NCBI RefSeq assembly: GCF_002277815.1
Contig: NZ_NKJI01000024.1
Coordinates: 1-64,000, forward strand
Direction of reading: 5' to 3'
Length of the DNA: 64,000 nt
Source of the DNA: Pseudomonas sp. ERMR1:02
GTDB taxonomy: Bacteria; Pseudomonadota; Gammaproteobacteria; Pseudomonadales; Pseudomonadaceae
Below, in pieces: positions 9,698 through 19,528 of this stretch; the stretch's first letter is position 1, and each line of letters starts with the position of its first letter. The notes under the pieces are model-generated. The model worked only from the letters and a program-made list of their open reading frames with translations, was not told the DNA's origin and made no database searches. Both the position numbers and the translations under genes were made by a program.

Positions 9698-11530
9698 TTG
9701 AAGCGTCCCCTCCTCTCGCTCCTGATCAGCCTGGCCTTGAGCTCCACCGCAAGCGCGACGATCAGTGAAAGCCATGGTTATGCGCAGTTCGGCATGCTCA
9801 AGTACCCGGCCAGATTTACCCACTTCGACTGGGTCAACCCGCAAGCGCCCAAGGGCGGGACGTTGCGGGTGATGGCGTTTGGCACGTTCGATACGCTCAA
9901 TCCGTACACCTTCAAGGGCACCAGCCCGGTTACCACACCGAACTTCCTGCAATACGGCATCAACGAGCTCAACGAGCCGCTGATGGTCGGCACCGGCCAG
10001 TACGCGCCATCCGGGGACGAGCCGACTTCCAGTTATGGCCTGATCGCCCAATCGGTGGAGTACAGCGAGGACCGCAGCTGGGTGGTGTTCAACCTGCGGC
10101 CCGAGGCGCGTTTTCACGATGGCACGCCGATCACCGCCTACGACGTGGCGTTCTCCTACCGCTTGTTGCTCAAGGAAGGCCATCCGCAGTACCGCACCAG
10201 CCTGCAGGAAGTATTGCGCGTCGACATTCTCAACCCGCAGCGCATCCGTTTCGTGTTCAAGCGTGCCGGCAATCCATTGCTGATCCTGCGTCTGGGCGAG
10301 TTACCGGTGTTGCCGCAGCATTACTGGAAAGGTCGCGACTTCAAGGCAACCACCTTCGAGCCGCCGCTGGGTAGCGGGCCGTATCGCATCACTTCGGTCA
10401 CGCCGGGGCGGCAGATCGTGTTCGAACGAGTCAAGGATTACTGGGGCAAGGACCTGCCAGTCAATCGCGGCAAATACAATTTCGATCGCATGGAAGTCGA
10501 GTTCTACCGTGACAGCGATGTAGCGTTCGAAGCGTTCAAGGCGGGCGAGTTCGATATCTATATCGAGCATCAGGCAAAAAACTGGGACAACGGCTACAAC
10601 TTCCCGGCGATACGACGTGGCGACGTGATCAAGGCGCAGATCCAGCACCAAATCCCGACCCAGACTCAGGGGTTGTTCATGAACAGCCGCCGGCAAGCTT
10701 TTTCAGAGGCCAGGGTCCGTGAAGCGCTGGGATTGATGTTCGACTTCGAGTGGACCAACCGAACGCTTTTCAGCGATGCCTACAAACGTGCGATGAGTTA
10801 CTACCCCAATAGTGAATTCTCGGCCACCGGTTTGCCGGTCGGTCATGAATGGCTATTGCTCAAGCCCTGGCGGGACCAGTTGCCCGCCAAGATGTTCACC
10901 GAGCCGTTCAGCCTGCCGCAGACCCAGGGCCGCGGCATTCCCCGTGACACCCTGCGCAAGGCCCTCGGCCTGCTCGCCGAGGCCGGCTGGAAGCTCAACG
11001 GCCAGCGCTTGCAGAATGCCGCCGGGCAACCGTTGCGCCTGGAGATCCTGCTAGTCAATCCGAACCTGGAACGCATCCTCCAGCCCTACGTCGAGAACCT
11101 CGCCAGCATCGGCGTCGATGCGCGGCTGCGCACGGTGGATCGCGCGCAATACAAACAGCGCCTCGACCAGTTCGATTTCGACATGATTCTGATGACGCTC
11201 AACCAGACCCTGAGCCCCGGTCTGGAACAGTGGCAGTACTTTCATTCCAGCCAGGCCGGGGTCAAGGGCAGCAAGAACTACGCCGGCATCGCCAGTCCGG
11301 TGGTCGATCATTTGCTCGAACAATTGCTCGCGGCGCAGACCCGCGACGAGCAAGTCGCTGCCGGCAAGGCGCTGGACCGAGTGCTGCTGTGGCAGCACTA
11401 CATGATTCCCAACTGGTACCTCAATTATCACCGCCTGGCCTACCGCAACCGGTTCGCCTTCGTCACCACGCCGCCCTATACCCTGGGCCTGAGTGCGTGG
11501 TGGCTGAAATCTTCGGAGAAAGATCAATGA
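9698..11530 (+). CDS. Periplasmic peptide/microcin-C-type binding protein, SBP family 5 (YejA-like, first copy)
   Basis: Extracytoplasmic solute-binding protein of an oligopeptide ABC importer. After a signal peptide (LLSLLISLALSSTASA) come HFDWVNPQAPKGGTLRV and TFDTLNPYTFKG, the family-5 N-terminus. Later stretches (FYRDSDVAFEAFKAGEFDIYIE, DFEWTNR) are shared with the next gene, so the two are tandem paralogues. No ATG precedes the signal peptide; the likeliest start is TTG at 9698 (LKRPLLSLL), giving about 610 residues. Start confidence is low. The stop overlaps the next start (ATGA), indicating translational coupling in a YejABEF-like operon. Confidence 0.9.
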   Translation: MKRPLLSLLISLALSSTASATISESHGYAQFGMLKYPARFTHFDWVNPQAPKGGTLRVMAFGTFDTLNPYTFKGTSPVTTPNFLQYGINELNEPLMVGTGQYAPSGDEPTSSYGLIAQSVEYSEDRSWVVFNLRPEARFHDGTPITAYDVAFSYRLLLKEGHPQYRTSLQEVLRVDILNPQRIRFVFKRAGNPLLILRLGELPVLPQHYWKGRDFKATTFEPPLGSGPYRITSVTPGRQIVFERVKDYWGKDLPVNRGKYNFDRMEVEFYRDSDVAFEAFKAGEFDIYIEHQAKNWDNGYNFPAIRRGDVIKAQIQHQIPTQTQGLFMNSRRQAFSEARVREALGLMFDFEWTNRTLFSDAYKRAMSYYPNSEFSATGLPVGHEWLLLKPWRDQLPAKMFTEPFSLPQTQGRGIPRDTLRKALGLLAEAGWKLNGQRLQNAAGQPLRLEILLVNPNLERILQPYVENLASIGVDARLRTVDRAQYKQRLDQFDFDMILMTLNQTLSPGLEQWQYFHSSQAGVKGSKNYAGIASPVVDHLLEQLLAAQTRDEQVAAGKALDRVLLWQHYMIPNWYLNYHRLAYRNRFAFVTTPPYTLGLSAWWLKSSEKDQ

Positions 11531-13368
11531 AACCCGTAAGCGCCCTGCTGTTGCAGGCCAGCGCCTTGTTGTTCGCAGGACTGGCCTGTGCCGCCCCGCA
11601 ACATGCCCTGACCCTGTACAACGAGCCGCCGAAATACCCGGCCGACTTCAAGCACTTCGATTACGTCAACCCGGACGCGCCCAAGGGCGGCATCTTCCGC
11701 CAGGCCGGTTTCGGTGGTTTCGACAGCCTCAACCCGTTTATCAGCAAAGGCGTTCCGGCCAACGATATTGACCTGATCTACGACACGCTGGCCAAGCAGG
11801 GTCTGGATGAGCCCTTCACCGAATACGGCCTGATCGCCAGCAAGATCGAAAAAGCCCCGAACAACGACTGGGTGCGTTTCTATCTGCGGCCAGAAGCACG
11901 GTTCAATGACGGCCACCCGGTGCGTGCCGAAGACGTGGTCTTCAGCTTCCAGACCCTGATCAAGGATGGCGCGCCGATGTACCGCGGTTACTACAACGAC
12001 GTCGAAGACGTGGTGGCCGAAGATCCGCTGACAGTGCTGTTCAAGTTCAAGCACAGCAACAACCGCGAACTGCCGCTGATTCTTGGTCAGCTGCCGGTAC
12101 TGCCCAAACACTGGTGGGCAAATCGCGACTTCAGCAAAGGCAACCTGGAAGCTCCTTTGGGCAGCGGTCCGTACAAGGTCAGCGAAGTGAAGGCCGGACG
12201 CTCAGTGCGCTATGAGCGGGTCAAGGACTATTGGGGCAAGGACCTGCCTGCCAACCGCGGCTTTTACAACTTCGATGTCATGACCACAGACTACTACCGC
12301 GACAACACCGTGGCGCTGGAAGGTCTCAAGGCCGGGCAGTTCGATTACTGGCTGGAGATGACCGCAAAGAACTGGGCCAATGCCTACAACATTCCGGCCG
12401 TCACTGAGGGCCGCCTGATCAAGGAACAGATTCCCAACGGCAACCCCACCGGCATGCAAGGTTTCGTGTTCAACCTGCGCCGCCCGGTATTCCAGGACGT
12501 GCGCGTGCGCCAGGCCCTGACGCTGTTGCTGGATTTTGAATGGACCAACAAGCAACTGTTCAACGGCGCCTACGCACGCACCCGCAGTTATTTCGAAAAC
12601 TCGGAAATGGCCGCCACCGGCCTGCCGGACGCCGATCAGCTGGAAATTTTGAATCCATTGCGCGGCAAGATTCCCGAGCAAGTATTCAGTGAATCGTTCC
12701 AGAACCCGGTGACCGACGGCAGCGGCATGATCCGCACCCAGCAACGCAAGGCCTATCAACTGCTGCAGGATGCCGGCTGGCGCATCGTCGACGACAAAAT
12801 GGTCGACGCCACCGGCAAACCGGTGAGTATCGAATTCCTGCTGGCGCAGACCGAATTCGAACGGGTGCTGCTGCCGTTCAAGCGTAACCTCAGTGACCTT
12901 GGCATCGATCTGGTGATCCGCCGGGTCGACGTCTCGCAGTACGTCAACCGCGTGCGCTCTCGGGACTTCGACATGATCGTCGGCAGCTTCCCGCAATCCA
13001 ACTCGCCGGGTAACGAACAACGCGAGTTCTGGATGACCGCGGCCGCCGACAAACCCGGCAGCCGTAACTCCATGGGCCTGAAAGACCCGGTGGTGGACCA
13101 GTTGGTCGAGCAACTGATCAACGCCGATTCACGCAAAAGCCTGGTGGCCCACGCCCGCGCACTGGACCGGGTGCTGCAATGGGGCTATTACGTGATTCCC
13201 AACTGGCACATCAAGACCTGGCGCGTGGCCTACTGGAACCACATCGGCCACCCGAAGGTCTCCCCAAAATATGACATCGGCACGGCCACCTGGTGGGTCA
13301 AGCCCGATGCCAAACCGGCCATAGAAATCGAAACCAAATTGCAAGCCGACCCTGCGGGCACGGAGTAA
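11527..13368 (+). CDS. Periplasmic peptide/microcin-C-type binding protein, SBP family 5 (YejA-like, second copy)
   Basis: Second solute-binding protein of the same importer, 613 residues from the ATG at 11527. The signal peptide ends near ALLFAGLACAAP. It has the YejA features HFDYVNPDAPKGG, SLNPFISKG, RPEARFNDGHPV and the C-terminal WHIKTWRVAYWNH. It resembles the preceding gene throughout, for example DYWGKDLP-NRG in both. The start overlaps the previous stop by four bases, and yejB follows after four bases. Two binding proteins for one permease suggest a widened range of peptides. Confidence 0.93.
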   Translation: MKPVSALLLQASALLFAGLACAAPQHALTLYNEPPKYPADFKHFDYVNPDAPKGGIFRQAGFGGFDSLNPFISKGVPANDIDLIYDTLAKQGLDEPFTEYGLIASKIEKAPNNDWVRFYLRPEARFNDGHPVRAEDVVFSFQTLIKDGAPMYRGYYNDVEDVVAEDPLTVLFKFKHSNNRELPLILGQLPVLPKHWWANRDFSKGNLEAPLGSGPYKVSEVKAGRSVRYERVKDYWGKDLPANRGFYNFDVMTTDYYRDNTVALEGLKAGQFDYWLEMTAKNWANAYNIPAVTEGRLIKEQIPNGNPTGMQGFVFNLRRPVFQDVRVRQALTLLLDFEWTNKQLFNGAYARTRSYFENSEMAATGLPDADQLEILNPLRGKIPEQVFSESFQNPVTDGSGMIRTQQRKAYQLLQDAGWRIVDDKMVDATGKPVSIEFLLAQTEFERVLLPFKRNLSDLGIDLVIRRVDVSQYVNRVRSRDFDMIVGSFPQSNSPGNEQREFWMTAAADKPGSRNSMGLKDPVVDQLVEQLINADSRKSLVAHARALDRVLQWGYYVIPNWHIKTWRVAYWNHIGHPKVSPKYDIGTATWWVKPDAKPAIEIETKLQADPAGTE

Positions 13369-13372
13369 TCAG

Positions 13373-14446
13373 ATGCTGGCGTATATTTTTCGGCGACTGC
13401 TGCTGATCGTTCCAACCTTGTTCGGCATTTTGCTGATCAACTTCGTGATCATCCAGGCCGCTCCCGGCGGGCCGGTGGAACAGATGATCGCCAAGCTCGA
13501 AGGCTTTGAAGGCGCCACCAGCCGCATCGCCGGTGGCGGCGCGGAAGTGTCGGTGGCCGGTTCCGCCTATCGCGGCGCACAAGGTCTGGACCCTGCGCTG
13601 ATCAAGGAAATCGAACACATGTACGGCTTCGACAAATCGGCGCCGGAACGCTTGTGGATCATGGTCAAGAACTACGCCACCCTGGATTTCGGCGACAGTT
13701 TTTTCCGCGACGCAAAGGTCATCGACCTGATCAAGGAAAAGATGCCGGTGTCGATCTCCCTAGGGCTGTGGAGCACGCTGATCATGTACCTGGTGTCGAT
13801 CCCGCTGGGGATCGCCAAGGCCACGCGACATGGCAGCCACTTCGACGTCTGGACCAGTTCGGCGATCATCGTCGGCTACGCAATCCCGGCGTTCCTGTTC
13901 GCCATCCTGCTGATCGTGGTGTTTGCCGGCGGCAGCTATCTGGACTGGTTCCCGCTGCGCGGCCTGACGTCGAACAACTTCGATGAGCTGAGCATGGGCG
14001 GCAAGGTCCTCGATTACTTCTGGCACCTGGCGCTGCCAGTAACCGCGCTGGTGATCGGCAACTTCGCAACCATGACGCTGCTGACCAAAAACAGCTTCCT
14101 CGATGAAATCAACAAGCAATACGTGGTCACCGCCAAGGCCAAGGGCCTGACCAATCACCGCGTGCTGTACGGCCATGTGTTCCGCAACGCCATGTTGCTG
14201 GTGATCGCCGGTTTCCCGTCGGCCTTCATCGGCATCTTCTTCACCGGCTCGTTGCTGGTGGAAGTGATCTTTTCCCTCGACGGCCTGGGCCTGATGAGTT
14301 TCGAATCCGCCATCAACCGCGATTACCCGGTGGTCTTCGGCACGCTGTTCATCTTCACCCTGCTGGGGCTGGTGGTGAAACTGATCGGCGACCTCACCTA
14401 CACCTTTGTCGATCCGCGCATCGACTTCGAAAGCCGGGAGCATTGA
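13373..14446 (+). CDS. yejB: ABC peptide transporter inner-membrane permease YejB
   Basis: Polytopic permease, 357 residues, of the BPD_transp_1 family. It starts MLAYIFRRLLLIVPTLFGI, the standard DppB/YejB N-terminus. The EAA loop that contacts the ATPase is seen around ITAKAKGLTNHR-like residues (VTAKAKGLTNHRVLYGHVFRNA). The long periplasmic insert between TM1 and TM2 (about residues 40-100) is typical of YejB. Last residues are TFVDPRIDFE. yejE follows after a single base. Confidence 0.96.
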   Translation: MLAYIFRRLLLIVPTLFGILLINFVIIQAAPGGPVEQMIAKLEGFEGATSRIAGGGAEVSVAGSAYRGAQGLDPALIKEIEHMYGFDKSAPERLWIMVKNYATLDFGDSFFRDAKVIDLIKEKMPVSISLGLWSTLIMYLVSIPLGIAKATRHGSHFDVWTSSAIIVGYAIPAFLFAILLIVVFAGGSYLDWFPLRGLTSNNFDELSMGGKVLDYFWHLALPVTALVIGNFATMTLLTKNSFLDEINKQYVVTAKAKGLTNHRVLYGHVFRNAMLLVIAGFPSAFIGIFFTGSLLVEVIFSLDGLGLMSFESAINRDYPVVFGTLFIFTLLGLVVKLIGDLTYTFVDPRIDFESREH

Positions 14447-14447
14447 G

Positions 14448-15466
14448 ATGAACCTGTCCCCTCTCAATCGCCGCCGCTTCGAACTGTTCAAGGCCAACAA
14501 GCGCGGCTGGTGGTCGCTGTGGCTGTTTTTGATCCTGTTCGGCGCCAGCCTCGGCGCCGAGTTAATCGCCAACGACAAACCGCTGGTAGTGCACTACGAC
14601 AACGGCTGGTATTTCCCGGCCTCAAGCGTTATCCGGAAACCACCTTCGGCGGCGAGTTCCCGCTGGAAGCCAACTACAAGAGCCCGTATATCCGCGAACT
14701 GCTCAAGGCCAAGGATGCCTGGGTGCTGTGGGCGCCGATTCCATTCAGCTACCAGAGCATCAATTACGACCTGAGAGTACCGGCTCCCGCGCCGCCGTCG
14801 GCGGACAATCTGCTGGGCACCGATGACCAGGGCCGCGACGTGCTGGCCCGGGTGATCTACGGCTTCCGCGTTTCGGTGCTGTTTGCCCTGACACTGACCA
14901 TTCTCAGCTCGATCGTCGGCGTCATTGCCGGCGCCTTGCAGGGCTTCTACGGCGGCTGGGTCGACCTGGCCGGCCAGCGTTTCCTGGAGATCTGGTCCGG
15001 CTTGCCGGTGCTGTACCTGCTGATCATCCTCGCCAGTTTCGTCCAGCCGAATTTCTGGTGGCTGCTGGGGATCATGCTGCTGTTTTCCTGGATGAGCCTG
15101 GTGGACGTAGTCCGCGCAGAATTCCTGCGCGGCCGCAACCTTGAATACGTGCGTGCGGCCCGGGCGCTGGGCATGCAGAATGGCGCGATCATGTTCCGCC
15201 ATATTCTGCCCAACGCCATGGTCTCGACCATGACCTTCATGCCGTTCATCCTGACCGGCGCCATCGGTACGCTGACCGCCCTGGACTTCCTCGGCTTTGG
15301 CCTGCCCGCAGGCAGCCCGTCGCTGGGTGAGCTGGTGGCCCAGGGCAAATCCAACCTGCAGGCGCCGTGGCTGGGCATCAGCGCGTTTGCCGTGCTGGCG
15401 CTGATGTTGAGTTTGCTGGTGTTTATCGGCGAGTCCGCTCGCGATGCCTTCGACCCGAGGAAGTGA
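14448..15466 (+). CDS. yejE: ABC peptide transporter inner-membrane permease YejE, frameshifted
   Basis: Partner permease of YejB. It starts MNLSPLNRRRFELFKANKRG at 14448, with one N-terminal membrane segment and then a large periplasmic loop. The transport core contains LLGTDDQGRDVLARVIYGFR and the EAA loop YVRAARALGMQNGAIMFRHI. One base is missing near 14620: NGWYFPA must continue LKRYPETTFGGEFPLEANYK. Corrected length is 339 residues, normal for YejE. Its stop is two bases from the yejF start. Confidence 0.94.
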
Positions 15467-15467
15467 A

Positions 15468-17075
15468 ATGAATCAGAACAATCTGATCGAAGTGCGCGAC
15501 CTCGCCGTCGAATTTGTCGTCGGTGACCACTGCCAGCGTGTGGTCGAAAATGTCAGCTTCGATATCAAGCGCGGCGAAACCCTGGCGCTGGTGGGCGAAA
15601 GCGGTTCCGGCAAATCGGTGACCGCCCACTCGATCCTGCGCCTGCTGCCCTACCCGCTTGCCCGGCACCCCTCGGGCACCATCGAATATTCCGGGCAAAA
15701 CCTGCTGAACCTGAAAGAGAAAACCATTCGCCACATCCGTGGAAACCGGATCGCGATGATCTTTCAGGAGCCGATGACCTCGCTCAATCCGCTGCACTCG
15801 ATCGAGAAGCAGATCAACGAGGTACTGGGCATCCACAAAGGCCTGGTCGGCAAAGTGGCGACCAAACGCACCCTGGAGCTGCTTGAGATGGTCGGCATTC
15901 CCGAGCCGCACAAGCGGCTCAAGGCCCTGCCCCATGAATTGTCTGGCGGTCAGCGCCAGCGCGTGATGATTGCCATGGCCCTGGCCAACGAGCCGGAATT
16001 GCTGATCGCCGATGAGCCGACCACCGCGCTGGACGTGACCGTTCAGCTGAAAATCCTCGAATTGCTCAAGGAATTACAGGCTCGTCTGGGCATGGCGCTG
16101 CTACTGATCAGTCACGATTTGAACCTTGTGAAAAGAATTGCACACCGCGTATGTGTCATGCAGCGCGGTCGCATCGTCGAACAGGCATCGTGCGAAGAGC
16201 TGTTCCGCGCGCCGCAGCATCCGTACACTCGGATCCTGCTGGCAGCAGAGCCCAGCGGCAAACCGGCGACCAACGTGATCGGCCCGCCATTACTGGCGGT
16301 CGATGACCTGAAAGTCTGGTTTCCGATCAAGAAAGGCTTGCTCAAGCGCACGGTGGATTACATCAAAGCGGTAGACGGCATCAATTTCAGCCTGCCCCAG
16401 GGCCAGACCCTGGGGATCGTGGGCGAAAGCGGTTCCGGCAAATCGACGCTGGGTCTGGCGATCTTGCGGTTGATCGGCAGCAAAGGCGCCATCCGTTTTG
16501 AAGGCAAGCAGCTAGACTGCCTGACGCAGCAACAAGTCAGACCGCTACGGCGGGAGATGCAAGTGGTGTTTCAGGACCCGTTCGGCAGTCTGAGCCCGCG
16601 GATGTGCGTGAGCCAGATTGTTGGCGAAGGCCTGCGGATCCACAAGATCGGCACCGAGGCTGAACAGGAACAAGCGATTATTGCGGTACTCAAGGAGGTA
16701 GGACTGGACCCGGATACCCGGCACCGCTACCCCCACGAATTTTCCGGCGGGCAACGGCAGAGAATCGCCATTGCCCGGGCATTAGTGCTAAAACCGGCGT
16801 TGATTCTGCTGGACGAGCCGACTTCGGCCCTCGACCGGACAGTACAGCGCCAAGTGGTGGAGCTGCTGCGTTCACTGCAAACCAAGTACAACCTGACGTA
16901 TCTGTTTATCAGCCATGACCTGGCTGTCGTCAAGCACTGAGCCACCAGTTGATGGTGGTCAAGCATGGCCAAGTGGTCGAACAGGGAGACGCGCAAGCAT
17001 TTTTGCCGCCCCCAACATCCGTATACACAGCAGTTGCTGGAAGCCGCTTTCCTGGCTCCGGACACTGCGCAATAA
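15468..17075 (+). CDS. yejF: ABC peptide transporter dual ATPase YejF, frameshifted near the C-terminus
   Basis: Cytoplasmic ATPase with two fused nucleotide-binding domains. NBD1 has Walker A GESGSGKS, signature LSGGQRQR and Walker B LLIADEPTTALD. NBD2 repeats these with GESGSGKS, FSGGQRQR and LILLDEPTSALD. The frame breaks near 16936 (SHDLAVVK must continue ALSHQLMVVKHGQVVEQGD), and again near 16998 and 17010 in ATTTTT and CCCCC runs. After three added bases the protein ends LLEAAFLAPDTAQ at TAA 17073-17075, 536 residues. It completes a YejABEF-type importer. fabI starts 21 bases downstream. Confidence 0.94.
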
Positions 17076-17096
17076 CCTGAAAGAGAGGAGCAACAC

Positions 17097-17890
17097 ATGG
17101 GTTTTCTCGCCGGTAAGCGCGTACTGATCGTCGGTGTCGCCAGCAAGCTGTCCATCGCATCCGGCATCGCTGCCGCCATGCATCGCGAGGGCGCTGAGCT
17201 TGCCTTCACTTATCAGAACGACAAACTCAAGGGTCGTGTCGAAGAATTCGCACAAGGCTGGGGTTCGAGCCCTGAGCTGTGCTTCCCGTGCGACGTGGCC
17301 AGCGATGCAGAAATCGCCAAGGTCTTCGAAGAGTTGAGCAAGAAGTGGGACGGCCTGGACTGCATCGTGCACTCCGTCGGCTTCGCCCCGGGCGACCAAC
17401 TGGACGGCGACTTCACCGAAGCCACCACCCGCGAAGGTTTCCGCATCGCTCACGACATCAGCGCCTACAGCTTCGTGGCCTTGGCCAAGGCTGGTCGCGA
17501 AATGATGAAAGGCCGCAACGGTAGCCTGCTGACCCTGTCGTACCTGGGCGCCGAGCGCACCATGCCGAACTACAACGTGATGGGCATGGCCAAGGCATCC
17601 CTGGAGGCTGGCGTTCGTTACCTGGCCGGCTCCCTGGGCCCGGACGGTACTCGCGTCAACTGCGTATCGGCTGGCCCGATCCGTACCCTCGCCGCTTCCG
17701 GCATCAAGAACTTCCGCAAGATGCTGGCCGCCAACGAAGCGCAAACCCCGCTGCGTCGCAACGTCACCATCGATGAAGTCGGCAACGCCGGCGCGTTCCT
17801 GTGCTCGGACCTGGCGTCCGGCATCAGCGGCGAATCATGTACGTGGACGGTGGTTTCAACACCACGGCCATGGGCAACATCGAAGAGTGA
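17097..17890 (+). CDS. fabI: Enoyl-[acyl-carrier-protein] reductase (NADH), frameshifted at the C-terminus
   Basis: Catalyses the last reduction in each cycle of type II fatty-acid synthesis; the known target of triclosan. SDR-fold enzyme with the FabI-type cofactor motif GVASKLSIASGIA and the catalytic pair Tyr159 and Lys166 (PNYNVMGMAK). The RBS AGAGAGGAG precedes the ATG. One A is missing at about 17834: SGISGE should continue IMYVDGGFNTTAMGNIEE, ending at TGA 17888-17890 for 264 residues. Because this gene is often essential, a consensus error is more likely than a mutation. It ends at a terminator. Confidence 0.95.
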
Positions 17891-17906
17891 TTTTCGGTTA
17901 GCCACT

Positions 17907-17935
17907 AAAAACCCGCCTCTTCTGGCGGGTTTTTT
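17907..17935 (+). terminator. Rho-independent terminator after fabI
   Basis: Stem ACCCGCC/GGCGGGT (17911-17917 and 17924-17930) with a TCTTCT loop. It is flanked by an A run and T5, so it can work in both directions. Confidence 0.9.
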
Positions 17936-17967
17936 ATGTCTGCATTTTCAGCCCTGATGCAATCCAA

Positions 17968-18060
17968 TGTGGGAGCGGGCTTGCTCGCGAATGCGGTGTG
18001 TCAGTCGACATTTTCTTTTACTGATACACCGCATTCGCGAGCAAGCCCGCTCCTACAGGG
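17968..18060. repeat. REPIN (inverted REP pair)
   Basis: Arms TGTGGGAGCGGGCTTGCTCG (from 17968) and its near-complement ending CCCGCTCCTACAGGG at 18060. The symmetry extends inward over GCGAATGCGGTGT / ACACCGCATTCGC. It lies between fabI and a LysR gene on the opposite strand. Confidence 0.9.
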
Positions 18061-18061
18061 T

Positions 18062-18919
18062 TCAGTGTTGTGTCAGACAATTTGCGAATAACTGCTGAAT
18101 CGGCTGCTGTCGCTGGCTGTATCGCTGCAACAGGACTATTTCACGGTAAAAGGTCAACTCGCCCAACCGAATCACCCTGACCTTCGCCCCATGCTCTAGC
18201 CACAGCCCTGCCTCGGGCAACAATGAAATCCCTAATCCACATTCGACCATTTTCACAATGGCTTCCAGCTCATCCAGCTCCAGGGCACGTGCACGTCGAT
18301 CTGCTGTTCACGCAGAAACCGCGTGACCAGGCGCCCGCCGAAGGAGTTGCGGTCGTAGCGCACATGGGGATGTTCGGCGAGCAACTTAAGCGGCTCGTCA
18401 CCTTCGAGGTCCGCCGGCACAATCAGCACGAACGGCTCGCGGCGGATCACTTGCGCTGACAGCTCCTTGGGCAGTTCAACGGCGGTTTGATCATGATCGC
18501 CAGGTCCACTTCGCCAGTGTCTACCTGGCTCAACAGGTTGAGGGATACGCCGGGCACCAGTTTCGGTTCCAGCCGCGGCGCCTGCTGACGCAACCGCAAC
18601 AATGCCTGTGGCAACAACCCGGTCTGTACCGTGGCCACGGCGCCGATCTTCAACTCGCCACGGTACTCGCTGACATCATCGCTAATTGCCATGCGGCTGA
18701 AGGTCTCCAGCATCTCCCTGGCCATCGGTATCGCGCGCTGCCCCGCCGCATTGAGCAGCGCCTGACGCCCAGTGCGATCGAACAGACGAATGCCCAAGGC
18801 TTGTTCCAGATTGCGAATCTGCGCGCTGACCGCCGACTGCGTCAAACCGATGTGTATGCCCGCCGCAGCGAAGTGCCGTAACGCGCCACCGCGATAAAGG
18901 TTTTCAGTTCTCGCAGCAT
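18062..18919 (-). CDS. LysR-family transcriptional regulator, frameshifted
   Basis: LysR-type regulator. Starts MLRELKTFIAVARYGT at 18919. The winged helix continues with LTQSAVSAQIRNLEQALGIRLFDRTGR and the effector domain follows. Three bases are missing, near 18880 (within ACTTCGC), 18448 and 18258. Corrected length is about 286 residues. The C-terminal half (ECGLGISLLPE) is the usual LysR ending. It is divergent from a VOC protein gene, which is its likely target. The effector is unknown. Confidence 0.85.
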
Positions 18920-18930
18920 GGCGGCCTCAA

Positions 18931-18959
18931 TTGATCGAAATAATTTGTGCTCGATGCAA
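18931..18959. promoter_or_regulatory. LysR-type operator candidate
   Basis: Inverted repeat ATCGA-N12-TCGAT (18934-18938 and 18951-18955), extended to TTGATCGA and TCGATGCAA. It lies in the gap between the divergent LysR and VOC genes and has the T-N11-A layout of LysR boxes. Confidence 0.45.
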
Positions 18960-19029
18960 AAATATCGTCTTTCAATCTAAAAGCACAGGGATAAACTCAG
19001 CCTCATCTTCCAAAACCGAGGCACGCCTG

Positions 19030-19455
19030 ATGCAACTTTCCCCTTTTCACCTGGCCATTCCGGTTTATGACCTGGCCGCCGCACGGCACTTCTATGGCAG
19101 CGTGTTTGGTCTGGAAGAAGGTCGTTCCAGCGACCACTGGGTCGATTTCAATTTTTTCGGCCATCAACTGGTGATTCACCTGGCGCCGAAAAACGCCTCG
19201 CAAGAAGCCGCCCACACCAACGCCGTCGACGGTCATGACGTGCCGGTGCCACATTTCGGCGTGGTGCTGGGGATGGCGGAATGGGAGGCGCTCGCCGAAC
19301 GGCTGAAATCGTTGGATACGCGCTTTGTGATTGAGCCGGGGATTCGTTTTCAGGGATTGGTGGGTGAGCAGGCGACGATGTTTTTGTTCGATCCTTGTGG
19401 GAATGCGCTGGAGTTCAAGGCGTTCAAGGATATTGGGCAGTTGTTTGCCAAATAG
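19030..19455 (+). CDS. VOC (glyoxalase/extradiol dioxygenase-fold) family protein, COG3565-like
   Basis: A 141-residue protein from the ATG at 19030 (MQLSPFHLAIPVYDLAAARH). Two beta-alpha-beta-beta-beta modules of the vicinal-oxygen-chelate fold are visible. Candidate metal ligands are His8 (FHLAIPV), a histidine in the middle (VPHFGVVL) and Glu in GNALEFKAF. COG3565 members are annotated as predicted extradiol dioxygenases, but no substrate is established. It is divergent from a LysR gene and likely controlled by it. Confidence 0.85.
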   Translation: MQLSPFHLAIPVYDLAAARHFYGSVFGLEEGRSSDHWVDFNFFGHQLVIHLAPKNASQEAAHTNAVDGHDVPVPHFGVVLGMAEWEALAERLKSLDTRFVIEPGIRFQGLVGEQATMFLFDPCGNALEFKAFKDIGQLFAK

Positions 19456-19477
19456 GTGTTGAATGTCAGGACGCCCC

Positions 19478-19508
19478 CCTGTAGGAGCGAGGCTTGCCCG
19501 CGAAGAGG
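19478..19508. repeat. Single REP element
   Basis: One REP arm, CTGTAGGAGCGAGGCTTGCC followed by CGCGAAG, without an inverted partner nearby. It lies between the convergent VOC and GGDEF genes. Confidence 0.75.
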
Positions 19509-19528
19509 CCCGCAAAAAATACGTTGGA

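Noticed and set aside
12202..13113. Minus-strand open frame of 303 codons opposite the second YejA-like gene
   Set aside because: Shadow of a well-supported gene; composition is typical of antisense frames.
13760..14578. Minus-strand open frame of 272 codons opposite yejB/yejE
   Set aside because: Shadow of the permease genes, very rich in D, H, Q and R with no membrane or domain pattern.
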